Shown here: one piece after another, positions 54,695-64,000 of the stretch
Position numbering within the stretch: position 1 is the first letter of the stretch
How the letters are laid out: every line of letters begins with the position of its first letter
Source: Paenibacillus sonchi
GTDB lineage: Bacteria; Bacillota; Bacilli; Paenibacillales; Paenibacillaceae
Assembly: GCF_016772475.1 (NCBI RefSeq)
Contig: NZ_CP068595.1
Span: forward strand, 4,464,001-4,528,000
Direction of reading: 5' to 3'
DNA length: 64,000 bases
The notes under the pieces: model-generated
Told to the model about the DNA's origin: nothing
What the model saw: only the letters and a program-made list of their open reading frames with translations
Databases searched by the model: none
Made by a program: the position numbers and the translations under genes

Positions 54695-56140
54695 ATGGAG
54701 CGAGCATTGCAAAGATTGACCCTAATTCATACGAATGATATACATAGCCACTTTGAAATGATGAGCCCCATTGCTGCAGAAATCGCCAACCTGAAGGCGG
54801 CGGCCGGCGAAGAGCCCGTGCTGCTGCTGGATATTGGCGACCATATGGACCGGGCGGCAGTAGAGACTGAAGGCACTATGGGACAGGCCAACATCGATAT
54901 GATCAACCTGACCGGCTATGATGCAATTACGATTGGCAATAATGAAGGGCTGACCTTCACCCGGGAGATTCTTTCTGCCTTGTATGCAGGGCTTCAATGT
55001 CCGGTGGTATGCTGCAACATCCTGGAGAGTGCAACCGGAGAGGCGCCCGGCTGGATGAAGCGCCATGTTATTCTGGAGAAGGATGGCATCAAGATAGGCA
55101 TTACCGGGGCTACTGCAGCCTTCGCCTCGTTCTACGGGCTGCTGGGCTGGGAAGCGCTGGACCCGGAAGAAGCACTGCGTGAACAATGTGAGCTGCTGGC
55201 TCCGCAAGTGGATCTCCTGATTATCCTTTCCCATCTGGGGCTTCCGGCGGATCAGCGGCTGGCAGAGCAGCTTCAGGGGGTTCATGCCATTCTGGGCGGC
55301 CACACGCACCATATGCTGGAGACCCCGCAGATGATCAACGGAACGGCTGTCTGCGGGGCCGGTAAATTCGGCCGTTATGTCGGACGGCTTATTTTTGAGC
55401 GGGCTCACGCCGGGTCAGCCTTCGAGCTGGTGAGCGGCCGCTGCTTCACGGTTGATCCTTCGCTAACCGAGGATGTGCTCGCGCCTGCGGCGGCGCTGCA
55501 TTTGCAGCATGGGCGCGAGGTTCTTAACGAAACTGTAGCCATCACAGACCGGGAGCTTTCCCTGGATACAGAAGGGGAGTCTCCTTTTGGCAATCTGCTG
55601 GCGCAGGCTGTCCGCCGCTTCACAGGAACTCCAATATCCCTGGTCAACAGCGGACAACTGCTTGGACCGCTGCCGCAGGGCACCATTACGGCCGGGATGC
55701 TGCATGCGCTGTGCCCTTCTCCGGTTAATGCCTGCATTATCCGGCTTAAAGGGGAGGACATCCGCAAGGCGCTTGAGCAGAGCAGGACGGAAGCTTTCTA
55801 CAATAAGGCAATTTTTGGCTACGGCTTCCGGGGGAAGGTGCTGGGCAGCCTGGCCGTCGATGGATTAAAAATCCTGTACGATCCAGGGGTCTTGCCTTAT
55901 GATAACGGTAACGGTATCGCCGTTTTTGTCGGCGGGGAGCCGCTGGATGACAAGGCTGTCTATTCTGTCGGAACACTGGATATGTTCACTTTCCGGATAG
56001 GGTATGAGAGTCTTGCGGATGGAACCGAGCCGCTGTATCTCCTGCCTCATTTTCTGCGGGATCTGCTGCGGATGGAGCTGCAAAGACCGGGAAGCCTGGA
56101 TGAATGTGCAGCTCTCCGCTGGGAGAACGGGTCTGACTAA
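54695..56140 (+). CDS. Bifunctional metallophosphatase/5'-nucleotidase (YunD-like)
   Basis: 481 residues; ATG after GGGAGGGAAG. Calcineurin-like domain: LIHTNDIHSHFEM (D, H ligands), LLDIGDHMDRA, TIGNNEG, LSHLGLPAD and LGGHTHHML; then a 5'-nucleotidase C-terminal domain (300-470) with SPFGNLLAQAVR and LVNSGQLLGPLPQG. No signal peptide, so cytoplasmic like B. subtilis YunD rather than secreted UshA. Divergent from the MoaDE gene. Cleaves nucleotides or related phosphoesters. Confidence 0.85.
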   Translation: MERALQRLTLIHTNDIHSHFEMMSPIAAEIANLKAAAGEEPVLLLDIGDHMDRAAVETEGTMGQANIDMINLTGYDAITIGNNEGLTFTREILSALYAGLQCPVVCCNILESATGEAPGWMKRHVILEKDGIKIGITGATAAFASFYGLLGWEALDPEEALREQCELLAPQVDLLIILSHLGLPADQRLAEQLQGVHAILGGHTHHMLETPQMINGTAVCGAGKFGRYVGRLIFERAHAGSAFELVSGRCFTVDPSLTEDVLAPAAALHLQHGREVLNETVAITDRELSLDTEGESPFGNLLAQAVRRFTGTPISLVNSGQLLGPLPQGTITAGMLHALCPSPVNACIIRLKGEDIRKALEQSRTEAFYNKAIFGYGFRGKVLGSLAVDGLKILYDPGVLPYDNGNGIAVFVGGEPLDDKAVYSVGTLDMFTFRIGYESLADGTEPLYLLPHFLRDLLRMELQRPGSLDECAALRWENGSD

Positions 56141-56184
56141 CTGCGATAATTTCATTTTCATTTTTTCAATATCAGGAGGATTAT

Positions 56185-57012
56185 ATGGACACGATTACAG
56201 CAATAATTCTGGCAATTGTAGAAGGAATAACTGAATTTATCCCGGTATCATCCACGGGGCACATGATTCTAACCACTAAGCTGCTGGGCTTTGACGAGCA
56301 GTCGCCGATTATGAAGACCTATGAGATTGTCATCCAGCTTGGGGCCATTCTGGCCATTGCCCTGGTGTACCGCCAGCGGATTCTGAACCTGCTGGGGATC
56401 GGACGCAGCCGCACAGGCAGAGGCGGGGTGGTGCCGGCCTCCAGGCTGAATCTGATTCATGTCATTCTTGGGATAGTACCGGCGCTGGCAGTGGCTTTTT
56501 TCGCCCGTGATTTCATTAAAGGACTCTTTGGAGCTTCCACCGTGCTCTGGGCGCTTGTCGCCGGCGGGGTGCTGATGATCGTGGCAGAATGGGTGAACAG
56601 ACGGAAGATCCGGATTACCGCGCATGAGCTGGATGACTTATCGTACGGACAGGCGCTGGCTATCGGCCTCTACCAGATTATTTCCGTGCTGTGGCCGGGA
56701 TTCTCCCGGTCCGGCTCGACCATCTCCGGCGGTATGCTGAGCGGGGTCAGCTACAAGGCTTCGGCGGATTTCTCGTTCCTGATTGCCATTCCGATTATGT
56801 GTGCGGCATCCGGTTATGAGCTGCTTGATTCCTATCAGTATTTCACCAAAGATACGATTATGGATTTTGCGGTCGGATTTGTCATTTCATTTATTGTCGC
56901 CTATCTGGTGGTGGTTGCGTTCATGAAGCTGATCCAGAAGATCCGGCCGACCCATTTCGCGATTTACCGCTTTATTCTGGCTGCGGTGTTCTGGTTGTTT
57001 ATTATGCGTTAA
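56185..57012 (+). CDS. uppP: Undecaprenyl-diphosphatase UppP (BacA)
   Basis: 275 residues; ATG after AGGAGG. Eight or so membrane helices and both family motifs: EGITEFIPVSSTGHMIL (residues 14-30) and PGFSRSGSTISGGMLSG (about 171-187), which form the phosphatase site. Removes a phosphate from undecaprenyl diphosphate to recycle the lipid carrier for peptidoglycan; extra copies give bacitracin resistance. Confidence 0.95.
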   Translation: MDTITAIILAIVEGITEFIPVSSTGHMILTTKLLGFDEQSPIMKTYEIVIQLGAILAIALVYRQRILNLLGIGRSRTGRGGVVPASRLNLIHVILGIVPALAVAFFARDFIKGLFGASTVLWALVAGGVLMIVAEWVNRRKIRITAHELDDLSYGQALAIGLYQIISVLWPGFSRSGSTISGGMLSGVSYKASADFSFLIAIPIMCAASGYELLDSYQYFTKDTIMDFAVGFVISFIVAYLVVVAFMKLIQKIRPTHFAIYRFILAAVFWLFIMR

Positions 57013-57121
57013 TCTATAGGCTCTTGACTAATCGCTCAAGGTAACGGTATATACAGAGAGTGTCAACTGGGGATTTTGGAACAATATAGCAATTTACCGT
57101 TAAAGGCAGGAGTGAACCAAG

Positions 57122-58225
57122 GTGCGTCTAGTATCCGTGAATCGGCTTCAGGCGGGAATGAAGCTGGGTAAAAAAATATATAATGATGAAGGGCTGGTTC
57201 TGCTCGCGGATGGAGTAGAGCTAACGGATGCGCTGATCAAGCGGCTGGCCAAGATCGACATCGGCTATATCTACATAGAAGATTCCGTCACGGAGGATGT
57301 TGAGATTACGGGCATGCTGCAGGACGAGACGCGCAATCAGGCGCTCAAGGTGGTCCGGAGCCAGTTTCAGCAGATGTCAGGCGCTTCCGGCATTACCAAG
57401 GGTTTTTATCATCTGGACAAAAAATTTTCGAAGGTGATGGATTCCATTCTGGATGATCTGGCCACACAAGAAGATCCTATGATTATGCTGCTTGATATGC
57501 ACACGGCCGACAACTACCTGTATGTTCACTCCCTGAATGTCTGTCTGTATACGCTAGTGCTCGGAATTGCCCATGGTTACAGCAGGGAAGAGCTGCGGGT
57601 CATCGGCATGGGCGCACTCCTGCATGATATAGGCAAAACGCAGATTCCTGTCAAAATCATTCAGAAGCCCGGTATGCTCAGCGAAGAGGAGTTCCGTCAC
57701 ATGCAGGCCCATACCGAGATCGGCTACCGGATTCTCAAGGATGAGCCGAATATCCCGCTGCTCGCGGCACACTGTGCACTGCAGCATCATGAGCGCATCG
57801 ATGGTTCGGGTTATCCGCGCGGGCTGAAAGGGCCGCAGATTCATGAATATGCCAAATGGCTGGGGGTTGCGGATTCCTATGATGCCATGACCTCGAACCG
57901 GATCTATAAGAAGGCCATGCTGCCGCATCAGGCAGTAGAAGCGTTGTATGTAGGTTCAGGAACGCTGTATGAGCAGAAGCATTTGGAGCTGTTCCGGGAC
58001 CGTGTGGCGATCTATCCGCTGGGTCTGACCGTCAAGCTTAGCACCGGTGAGAGCGGAGTGGTGGTCAAAATTGACCCGACCATCCCGCACAGGCCGGTTG
58101 TGCGTGTGCTGCACGACCCTGACGGTGAGCCCGTGGTTCCCTTTGAGCTTGATCTGGGCAGCAAGCTTTCTGTAGTGATTGTGGATGTGACGGATGAAGA
58201 CGGAGCTGTGGTAAAAACGATGTGA
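57122..58225 (+). CDS. HD-GYP domain phosphodiesterase
   Basis: 367 residues; GTG start after GGCAGGAG. Same layout as the protein at 52698-53738 but with an intact site: YVHSLNVCLY, GALLHDIGKTQIP (H168, D169), MQAHTEIGYRIL, LQHHERIDGSGYP. Predicted cyclic di-GMP phosphodiesterase, cytosolic, without an obvious sensor domain beyond the N-terminal 60 residues. The C-terminal 60 residues form a small beta domain. Confidence 0.85.
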   Translation: MRLVSVNRLQAGMKLGKKIYNDEGLVLLADGVELTDALIKRLAKIDIGYIYIEDSVTEDVEITGMLQDETRNQALKVVRSQFQQMSGASGITKGFYHLDKKFSKVMDSILDDLATQEDPMIMLLDMHTADNYLYVHSLNVCLYTLVLGIAHGYSREELRVIGMGALLHDIGKTQIPVKIIQKPGMLSEEEFRHMQAHTEIGYRILKDEPNIPLLAAHCALQHHERIDGSGYPRGLKGPQIHEYAKWLGVADSYDAMTSNRIYKKAMLPHQAVEALYVGSGTLYEQKHLELFRDRVAIYPLGLTVKLSTGESGVVVKIDPTIPHRPVVRVLHDPDGEPVVPFELDLGSKLSVVIVDVTDEDGAVVKTM

Positions 58226-58463
58226 CTTCCGGTTCGAAGCGAGGCTGGGTAACGGGCAAACGCATTATTGCGCAGCTCCGTTGCTCTCCCGCTTTTTTTT
58301 GATTTTCCTCCTCTATTGGAACTATTTTCCGCAAAAAGAGGGGCAGAGGGCTGCCAAAGTGCAGTTTTTTGCCCAGTCGTGGTATGATATAGGTTAAGTC
58401 ACCGTTCTTTTTCATTTATTTTGGGTTAATAATAGGAATACGTATCGAAGGAGCACCACGAAA

Positions 58464-59600
58464 ATGAGTATATTAGAGCCATCCTCAACACCAATAAGAG
58501 AGCTGTCGCCAAGCTATGATCCTTGGGACCCGATCACTTCATTGCGCAAGCACGGGCGTCATGTGCTGACCAGCGTCGAGATGACGGTTACCAATCTGTG
58601 CAACATGCGCTGTGAGCATTGTGCGGTCGGCGACAGCCTGACCACTAAAGAAGGAGACATGCTGCCGCTTAAAACTATGCTGGACCGCCTGGAAGAGGTT
58701 GAACATCTGCAGACCATCAGCATTACGGGCGGCGAGCCGATGTTCCGGGCCGGTACGGTCGAAAAAACAATTGTGCCGCTGCTCAAATATGCCCGTGAGC
58801 GGGGCATCCGGTCGCAGATTAATTCCAACCTGACCATGCCTTATTCCCGGTATGAGCAGCTGCTGCCCTATTTGGATGTCATGCATATCTCCTTCAACTA
58901 CGTAAATGGAGATGACTTTCATGAGGTCGGCTTTGCGAACAGCGGCCACCCGGTGTCAAAGGAAGCGGCTTACCGGCTGTATGACACGATGCTGGAAAAT
59001 TCCCGCCGCTTAAGCAGTGACGGGATGCTGATTTCTGCGGAATCGATGATCAATTACCGGACGCATAAAAAGCTGCCGGCCATCCATAAGCTAATCGGGG
59101 ACATGGGGGCCCGGCGGCATGAGGTGCATCCGATGTATGCTTCCAGCTTTGCTTCCAAGCTCCCTGTACTGTCCCTGAAGGAAATGGGAGCAGCGATCCA
59201 TGACCTGCTGGACCACCGTGATCCAGACATGTGGATGCTGTTCGGTACGCTTCCTTTCTTTTCCTGCAGCTTTCTGGAAGAAGACCAGAAGCTTCTCCGC
59301 AGATTGCGGGAGGAAAGAAATGTAACCCTGCGCAACGATCCGGACGGCAGAAACCGTGTGAATGTCAATATGTTCACAGGAGACGTGTTTGTGACGGATT
59401 TTGCCGATATATCCGCCTTTGGCAACATTGGCAGCGGCAAGCTGGATGATATTTTTACCGAGTGGCAGCTGAAGCATCCGCTCAATCAGAAGGTGAATTG
59501 CCACTGTGATGAAGCCGGCTGCTGTGGTCCCAATCTTCTCGTAGCCGATATGTATTATCCGAAGGTTGATTTCAAAACAAGAAAAGCGATCACTCTGTAG
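58464..59600 (+). CDS. yfkAB: Radical SAM / CxCxxxxC protein YfkAB
   Basis: 378 residues; ATG after GAAGGAGC. Radical SAM cluster site MTVTNLCNMRCEHCAVGD (CxxxCxxC at about 46-53), SITGGEPMF, and a C-terminal CHCDEAGCCGPN (CxCxxxxC). This is the fused YfkAB form found in Bacillales. Substrate unknown. Followed 18 nt later by the CNNM gene. Confidence 0.85.
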   Translation: MSILEPSSTPIRELSPSYDPWDPITSLRKHGRHVLTSVEMTVTNLCNMRCEHCAVGDSLTTKEGDMLPLKTMLDRLEEVEHLQTISITGGEPMFRAGTVEKTIVPLLKYARERGIRSQINSNLTMPYSRYEQLLPYLDVMHISFNYVNGDDFHEVGFANSGHPVSKEAAYRLYDTMLENSRRLSSDGMLISAESMINYRTHKKLPAIHKLIGDMGARRHEVHPMYASSFASKLPVLSLKEMGAAIHDLLDHRDPDMWMLFGTLPFFSCSFLEEDQKLLRRLREERNVTLRNDPDGRNRVNVNMFTGDVFVTDFADISAFGNIGSGKLDDIFTEWQLKHPLNQKVNCHCDEAGCCGPNLLVADMYYPKVDFKTRKAITL

Positions 59601-59618
59601 AAATGGGGCGTTGTTATA

Positions 59619-60980
59619 GTGCATACGGAATTTGAAGTGGGGAGATTGCTGCTCAATCTTTTACTGGTTCTGGTGCTCGTATTGTTGAACGGCATCTTTG
59701 TGGCAGCGGAGTTCTCGCTCGTAAAGGTGAGGCAGTCGCGTCTGACGCAGCTCGTCAGCGAAGGAAACAAGATGGCCGGATATGCGCTGAAGGTCAACAA
59801 GAAGCTGGATGCCTATCTGTCGGCGACCCAGTTCGGGATTACGCTTGCCTCGCTGGGGCTGGGCTGGGTCGGGGAACCGGCCATTTCCGAACTGCTGGTG
59901 GAGCCGCTGATGGTCCAGATTGGGGTTACCGATCATACGCTGATCTCCACGGTATCCGTAGTTGTAGGTTTTTCGATCATTACCTTTTTACATATTGTGC
60001 TGGGTGAGCTTGCGCCGAAATCCCTGGCTATCCAAAAAACGGAAGGCTCCGCGCTGCTGCTGTCGGCGCCGCTGATGTTCTTTTATAATGTGTTTCTGCC
60101 GTTTATCTGGGTGCTGAACGCATCGGCCAATGCGCTCCTGAGGCTGGTGGGAGTAGAGCCGGCCAGTGAAGCCGAAGCCGCCCACTCGGAAGAAGAAATC
60201 CGCATTCTCATGAACCAAAGTGCCAAGAGCGGTGTCATTGACAAGGATGAGATGAAGCTGATGGACAACATCTTTGAATTCTCTGATCTGCTGGCCCGCG
60301 AGGTCATGCTTCCGCGTACAGATATGGATGTGTTATACAGCAATCTTTCTCTGGAAGAAAATATGCGGATTATTACGGAGACGAAGCATTCCCGTTATCC
60401 GGTGGCTTTTGAGGACAAGGACCGGATTATCGGCTTCATTCATATCACCGATCTGCTGTTTGCGCCGCTGGAGCAGCAGAACGATCTGGCATCGCTGGTC
60501 CGGCCTATCCTCAATGTGCCGGAATCCATAGAGATCAGCCATGCGCTGCGGCTGATGCAGAAGAACAAGGCCCAGCTTACACTCGTTGTAGATGAATATG
60601 GCGGGACTGCGGGGCTGCTCACTGCCGAGGAGATCCTTGAGGAAATCGTAGGGGACCTGCATGACGAATTCGAGGATGAACGTCCAAGCGTGGAACGCAA
60701 CGGCGATTATATCTCCGTCGAAGGCCGCATGCTGATTGAAGATGTGAACGACCTTACCGGCGTAGTGATTGAGGACGACGAGGTCGACTCCATCGGAGGC
60801 TGGCTCTTCAAGGAGCTGGAGGGCAATCCGTCCAAAGGCAAGCGGGTAGTCGTCGGTGATGTTACCTTCGAGGTGGAGGAAGCCACGCGTCTGCGGATCA
60901 CCCGAATCAACATCCACCGTGAAACGCCCCTGGTATCCGAAGAGGATGAAGCCGGTGAAGATGAGGACGGCGCGAAGTAG
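59619..60980 (+). CDS. CNNM/CorC-type membrane protein (hemolysin C family)
   Basis: 453 residues, GTG start. DUF21 membrane domain (1-200) with NGIFVAAEFSLVKVRQSRL and LGLGWVGEPAIS, a CBS pair (about 215-335; MLPRTDMDVLYSNLS, VDEYGGTAGLLTAEEILEEI) and the CorC_HlyC domain (350-440). Probably moves or senses magnesium or other divalent cations; the 'hemolysin' name is historical. Acidic C-terminal tail. Confidence 0.85.
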   Translation: MHTEFEVGRLLLNLLLVLVLVLLNGIFVAAEFSLVKVRQSRLTQLVSEGNKMAGYALKVNKKLDAYLSATQFGITLASLGLGWVGEPAISELLVEPLMVQIGVTDHTLISTVSVVVGFSIITFLHIVLGELAPKSLAIQKTEGSALLLSAPLMFFYNVFLPFIWVLNASANALLRLVGVEPASEAEAAHSEEEIRILMNQSAKSGVIDKDEMKLMDNIFEFSDLLAREVMLPRTDMDVLYSNLSLEENMRIITETKHSRYPVAFEDKDRIIGFIHITDLLFAPLEQQNDLASLVRPILNVPESIEISHALRLMQKNKAQLTLVVDEYGGTAGLLTAEEILEEIVGDLHDEFEDERPSVERNGDYISVEGRMLIEDVNDLTGVVIEDDEVDSIGGWLFKELEGNPSKGKRVVVGDVTFEVEEATRLRITRINIHRETPLVSEEDEAGEDEDGAK

Positions 60981-61071
60981 GCGAACGTCCCGGCTGCTTT
61001 AATGTACCTGTGTGCATAAGCATTCTGATTGTACGCGTTCTGCATTTGATTTTGTTTTGATATGGTATGCC

Positions 61072-61115
61072 AAAGGCTGTCCAAGTCACACGATGATTTG
61101 GACAGCCTTTTTGTG
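61072..61115 (+). terminator. Terminator of the yfkAB-CNNM operon
   Basis: AAAGGCTGTCCAA (61072-61084) pairs perfectly with TTGGACAGCCTTT (61098-61110), then TTGT. About 90 nt past the CNNM stop. From here to 61540 there is no gene; a repeat unit ACGGACTCAGGAGTCGTTAT lies at about 61275. Confidence 0.8.
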
Positions 61116-61552
61116 CAAGTATTTAGTTGTGCAGGTAATTAGTCAATACCAAACCATGTGCATATTTTCGAAGCTTCAGAGGATAGAAGGGGTGCGGGAG
61201 GAAGGGACTCTGCCTGCGGAATGAAGCGGACAGAGAAGCCCTTATTTTGCCAAAAACCTTACTTTTTCAGAAGTTACGGACTCAGGAGTCGTTATATCGT
61301 TCGATGGAGCCTCGAATAAAGGGAAAACGCCCAAATAAAAGCACCTCAGTCTGTTTGGCCTGTGGAATGGGCGAATCCGCCCAAATAACGGCTTTCCTGT
61401 CCACAACAGCCGCAAATATGCCGTGAAGGGAGCACAGCTTGTCCGCAGAGGTACTCACAACGCGCGAAGCCAGCTTCCAGAAATCCTTATTCCAAGAGCG
61501 CCTGCTCACCTTCCCGCAATCCATAGGCCCCCAACCGAAAATAAAAAAAACG

Positions 61553-61574
61553 AACCTTTTTTCCATCGAGCGAC
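61553..61574 (+). promoter_or_regulatory. ECF-type promoter candidate
   Basis: AACC (61553-61556), T-rich 14-nt spacer, CGAC (61571-61574), 41 nt before the sigma gene. The AAC...CGA/T layout is typical of ECF promoters and suggests autoregulation. Confidence 0.4.
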
Positions 61575-61614
61575 AATATAGGGTGTAAGCTGCTTACTCA
61601 GGAGGGCCCTCTGA

Positions 61615-62190
61615 ATGCAAAGTGAATCTATGTACCACGTGCTCACAAAAATGATCGAAGGAGATCAGCAGGCGTTTCATGCGTTGTATGATGCCACCTA
61701 TAAGGATATATACCGGACCGTCTCTTTTCTGGTGGATCATCCGCAGGATCGCGAAGATATTATGAATGAGATCTATATGCAAATGTGGACCTCGCTTCCC
61801 AACTACGATCCGAATCGTCCTTTCCACTTCTGGCTGCACGGCTTGGTCATCCGACAAGTGCAAAGGTTCCGGGTGAAAAGCTGGAGGAGATTCCGAATTT
61901 TCGAACGTATCCGTGTCTTTTCCCGGCAAGAGCATCATTGGGATCAGCCCACGTTGAGGACGGATGGGACAGACCCCGAGATATCGAGGGCCATGCACAA
62001 GCTGACCGATAAACAGCGAACGGTGATCATCCTCCGCTTTTATCACGACTATAAGCTGGAGGAGATTGCGACATTACTCAATATTCCGCTGGGTACAGTC
62101 AAGTCCAGATATCATGCCGGCCTGCAGCTGCTTCGAAAACAATTGGGAAATCTCCCGTTGGAAAGGAAGGAAGAGAACAATGCCTATTGA
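61615..62190 (+). CDS. ECF RNA polymerase sigma factor
   Basis: 191 residues; ATG after AGGAGGG. Region 2 (FHALYDATYKDIYRTVSFLV, REDIMNEIYMQMW, LHGLVIRQVQRF) and region 4 (LTDKQRTVIILRFYHDYKLE, EIATLLNIPLGTVKSRYHAG). It directs RNA polymerase to a small stress regulon. The stop overlaps the start of the next gene, its predicted membrane-bound partner, by 11 nt. Confidence 0.9.
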   Translation: MQSESMYHVLTKMIEGDQQAFHALYDATYKDIYRTVSFLVDHPQDREDIMNEIYMQMWTSLPNYDPNRPFHFWLHGLVIRQVQRFRVKSWRRFRIFERIRVFSRQEHHWDQPTLRTDGTDPEISRAMHKLTDKQRTVIILRFYHDYKLEEIATLLNIPLGTVKSRYHAGLQLLRKQLGNLPLERKEENNAY

Positions 62191-63247
62191 AGGTCAAATC
62201 AGCGAATACCTGCACCAAAAGGCAGAGACGATGGAATGTCCCCCGGCTGTTTCCAAACGAATCGAACAATCTTATTCTCAATACGTACAACAGAAAAGGA
62301 GCAAAAAAACAATGAAAAAACGATTGATCGGCAGCATCGTTGCTGCAGTAATTATGATTCCAACCGCAGCCCTCGCGGCCCCTCCCCTGATTGAAATGAT
62401 TACGAGAACACCGATGACAGCCAAACAAGTCAAGATGGATGCGGTTGGCCAAGCAGCGCTTGAAAAGTTGTATCACTCTTATCCGGAAACCAAGTCGTTT
62501 GAAATCATCGACGCCAGCCGGCTTGGAGGAGACCCCGCGAATGCAAGTCAGGGGAAAGCCATTCAAACAAGCATCGTGCTGCAGGAAAAGGGAGCTCACG
62601 GCAAAAAGATCCGGCTTGATTTGGACGCCACGGGTAAAATCGAACATGTGAACCAAGAGAATTGGGAGCCTCAGGAGAAACCGGTCATCTCCTTAACCGA
62701 TCAAGAAATCAAATCGAAAGTAGATGATCTCATTAACAAACTGTACGGTAGCTCCAGTAAGTACGAATTTAGCATGGAGCCGATGCAGAGACCGGACCAA
62801 AAAACACTTATATTGAACTACACTGAAAAGGGATCAACCACGCCGTTTTATCAGGCGTCCGTTCAAGGGAATACGATCAGCGTTTCTCTGATCGGAGGCG
62901 GCCCGGCTCCATCCGTGGAAGGCTTTTTCACGACAAACGGCAAGCCTGACTATTATGCGGATAACTTTTTAAACGATGAAAAGCTCTTTGCTTTACTTGA
63001 CATGAGTCCAGAAGACTTGAAACAAGAATTGGCGAAGGGGGCATCTGTCGTCGAGATCGCTGCATCTAAAAAGATTTCCAAACAACAAGTCGTGGACATA
63101 ATCGCAACTACGCAGGCAAAAAAACAAATCCAAGACGATCCGAATGGTGGAGCTGCTGTTGACGATCATACGCTGGAACAATTGAAACAGGCTGTTGAAC
63201 CCAAAGTATTGCAAATGATTGAACACAAAACGGAAACACCTTGGTAG
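62180..63247 (+). CDS. Membrane-anchored partner (putative anti-sigma factor)
   Basis: 355 residues from ATG 62180; the frame extends upstream inside the sigma gene, but the overlap and GGAAGGAAG support this start. A cytoplasmic N-terminus (1-45) is followed by one membrane segment (LIGSIVAAVIMIPTAALA, about 48-65) and a 290-residue outer part with repeated basic/acidic motifs. No HxxxCxxC zinc site. Position and topology suggest it holds the sigma factor at the membrane until a signal arrives. Confidence 0.75.
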   Translation: MPIEGQISEYLHQKAETMECPPAVSKRIEQSYSQYVQQKRSKKTMKKRLIGSIVAAVIMIPTAALAAPPLIEMITRTPMTAKQVKMDAVGQAALEKLYHSYPETKSFEIIDASRLGGDPANASQGKAIQTSIVLQEKGAHGKKIRLDLDATGKIEHVNQENWEPQEKPVISLTDQEIKSKVDDLINKLYGSSSKYEFSMEPMQRPDQKTLILNYTEKGSTTPFYQASVQGNTISVSLIGGGPAPSVEGFFTTNGKPDYYADNFLNDEKLFALLDMSPEDLKQELAKGASVVEIAASKKISKQQVVDIIATTQAKKQIQDDPNGGAAVDDHTLEQLKQAVEPKVLQMIEHKTETPW

Positions 63248-63253
63248 GGAGAG

Positions 63254-63290
63254 ACAGGCGCCAGAAATGGCGCCTGTATTTTATTTTTTA
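63254..63290 (+). terminator. Terminator of the sigma operon
   Basis: ACAGGCGCC (63254-63262) pairs perfectly with GGCGCCTGT (63269-63277), then ATTTTATTTTTT. The DNA from 63290 to 63578 holds no gene I recognise. Confidence 0.8.
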
Positions 63291-63578
63291 GATGTTCTTA
63301 CATTACGCATTCGAAATGCAATTGATGTATGGGTGCTGGGGCAAATTAATGCTGGAATGAAATCCAAACCGGCTGCACCGTCCTTCACTGGACAGAGAGC
63401 ATCCGGTTCGTTCTTATGCCGACAGACTTCAAAGAGGATTTAACGTTATGTTTCATGACGTCAGATTCATGAGAAAAGAAATGTATCCCTTTTCATTTAG
63501 GAATCAAAGTAATATTACCGTACATGATAAAGTTGATACGCCTATCTCGCCGAAGTTCTTCCCTCTTATATACGTCTG

Positions 63579-64000
63579 ATGAGGGATCATGAATTCTGGA
63601 ATTCAGTGCTCAATACCGGGATTTACGCGGCGGGAAAATTGGTAGTTACGATTCCGCTGTCGCTGATCTTCGCATTCATTCTGAACCGGAAAATCAGGGG
63701 GCGCACGCTGCTCCGGGGCATTTATTATCTGCCTACAGTGTTCAGCGCATCAGTGATGTCCATCGTATTCTTCATTATTTTTAATTCCTATAACGGGGTG
63801 CTGAACCAGTTCCTGCTGAAATATCATCTGGTGAGTGAGCCGGTAAGCTGGCTGGGACCTAAATATGCAATGCTGACGACCATTATGATTGCTATCTGGG
63901 GAGCTGTCGGCAAACTATATGCTGCTCTTCCTGGCTGGACTGCAGGGCATACCGGAGGATCTGTACGAAGCTGCGTCCATAGACGGAGCAAGTGAAACCT
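63579..64000 (+). pseudogene. Sugar ABC transporter permease (LplB/UgpA-like), truncated and frameshifted
   Basis: The frame begins inside the protein (HEFWNSVLNTGIYAAGKLVV usually lies near residue 70), so the N-terminus is missing. It continues through RTLLRGIYYLPTVFSASVMS. At about 63912 one extra A (GGCAAACTATATG) shifts the frame; the corrected frame, [20 protein letters not shown] and ASIDGASE, is the EAA loop that contacts the ATPase. It runs off the window. Confidence 0.7.

Noticed and set aside
63297..63578. Gene between the sigma operon and the permease remnant
   Set aside because: Short frames only, no ribosome site and no recognisable family, although one frame (REHPVRSYADRLQRGF) looks protein-like.

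Overview
The window looks like a Firmicutes chromosome, most probably Paenibacillus. Support comes from strong AGGAGG-type ribosome binding sites, frequent TTG/GTG starts, Bacillus-type genes (YunG, YfkAB, YunD-like, UPF0303, UppP), a Bacillus-type LexA box, and small proteins and degenerate intergenic repeats of a kind I associate with Paenibacillus. I saw no rRNA, tRNA or CRISPR array.

Layout. (1) 0-10.5 kb is AT-rich accessory DNA: a secreted Kelch protein cassette, a graspetide-like RiPP precursor with a frameshifted ATP-grasp ligase, a secreted ComEC-type metallo-beta-lactamase protein with a DUF3006 partner, prophage scars (ArpU, ParB-like), a DUF2971 protein, a secreted putative effector with a small membrane partner, and a HEPN protein. 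(2) 10.5-17.8 kb is one co-directional island: a promoter overlapped by a LexA-like box, a ~330-nt structured RNA ending in a terminator, then a RavA-type MoxR ATPase, a ViaA-type VWA protein, a DUF262 protein, a methyltransferase-like protein lacking a visible catalytic motif, a DUF4258 protein and four unrecognised genes. This is the strongest candidate for an under-described system. (3) 17.8-24.8 kb holds an IS110 transposase, YunG, an AraC pseudogene and a stand-alone OLD nuclease. (4) 24.8-36.5 kb is metabolic and transport: DJ-1/PfpI, two DHA1 MFS transporters, LysR and IclR regulators, a GntP permease, UPF0303 proteins, a monooxygenase and an SDR enzyme. (5) 36.6-45.8 kb is accessory again: a broken resolvase and holin, a Septu-like AAA/HNH pair, a second copy of the surface-protein cassette, a glycosyltransferase, a DNA-ligase scrap and GNAT enzymes. 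(6) 46-63 kb is more GC-rich and core-like: a heterodimeric ABC exporter, a phospho-beta-glucosidase, two HD-GYP proteins, a MoaD-MoaE fusion, a 5'-nucleotidase, UppP, YfkAB, a CNNM/CorC-type protein and an ECF sigma/membrane-partner pair. The window ends in a frameshifted sugar ABC permease.

The accessory part is a defence and mobile-element graveyard: about fifteen genes carry clear lesions (nonsense codons, one-base indels, lost start, truncation), beside apparently intact conflict modules (MoxR/VWA island, Septu-like pair, OLD nuclease, HEPN protein). Several lesions are single-base changes in homopolymers, so some may be sequence errors. All family calls are from motif recognition by eye; no search was run.
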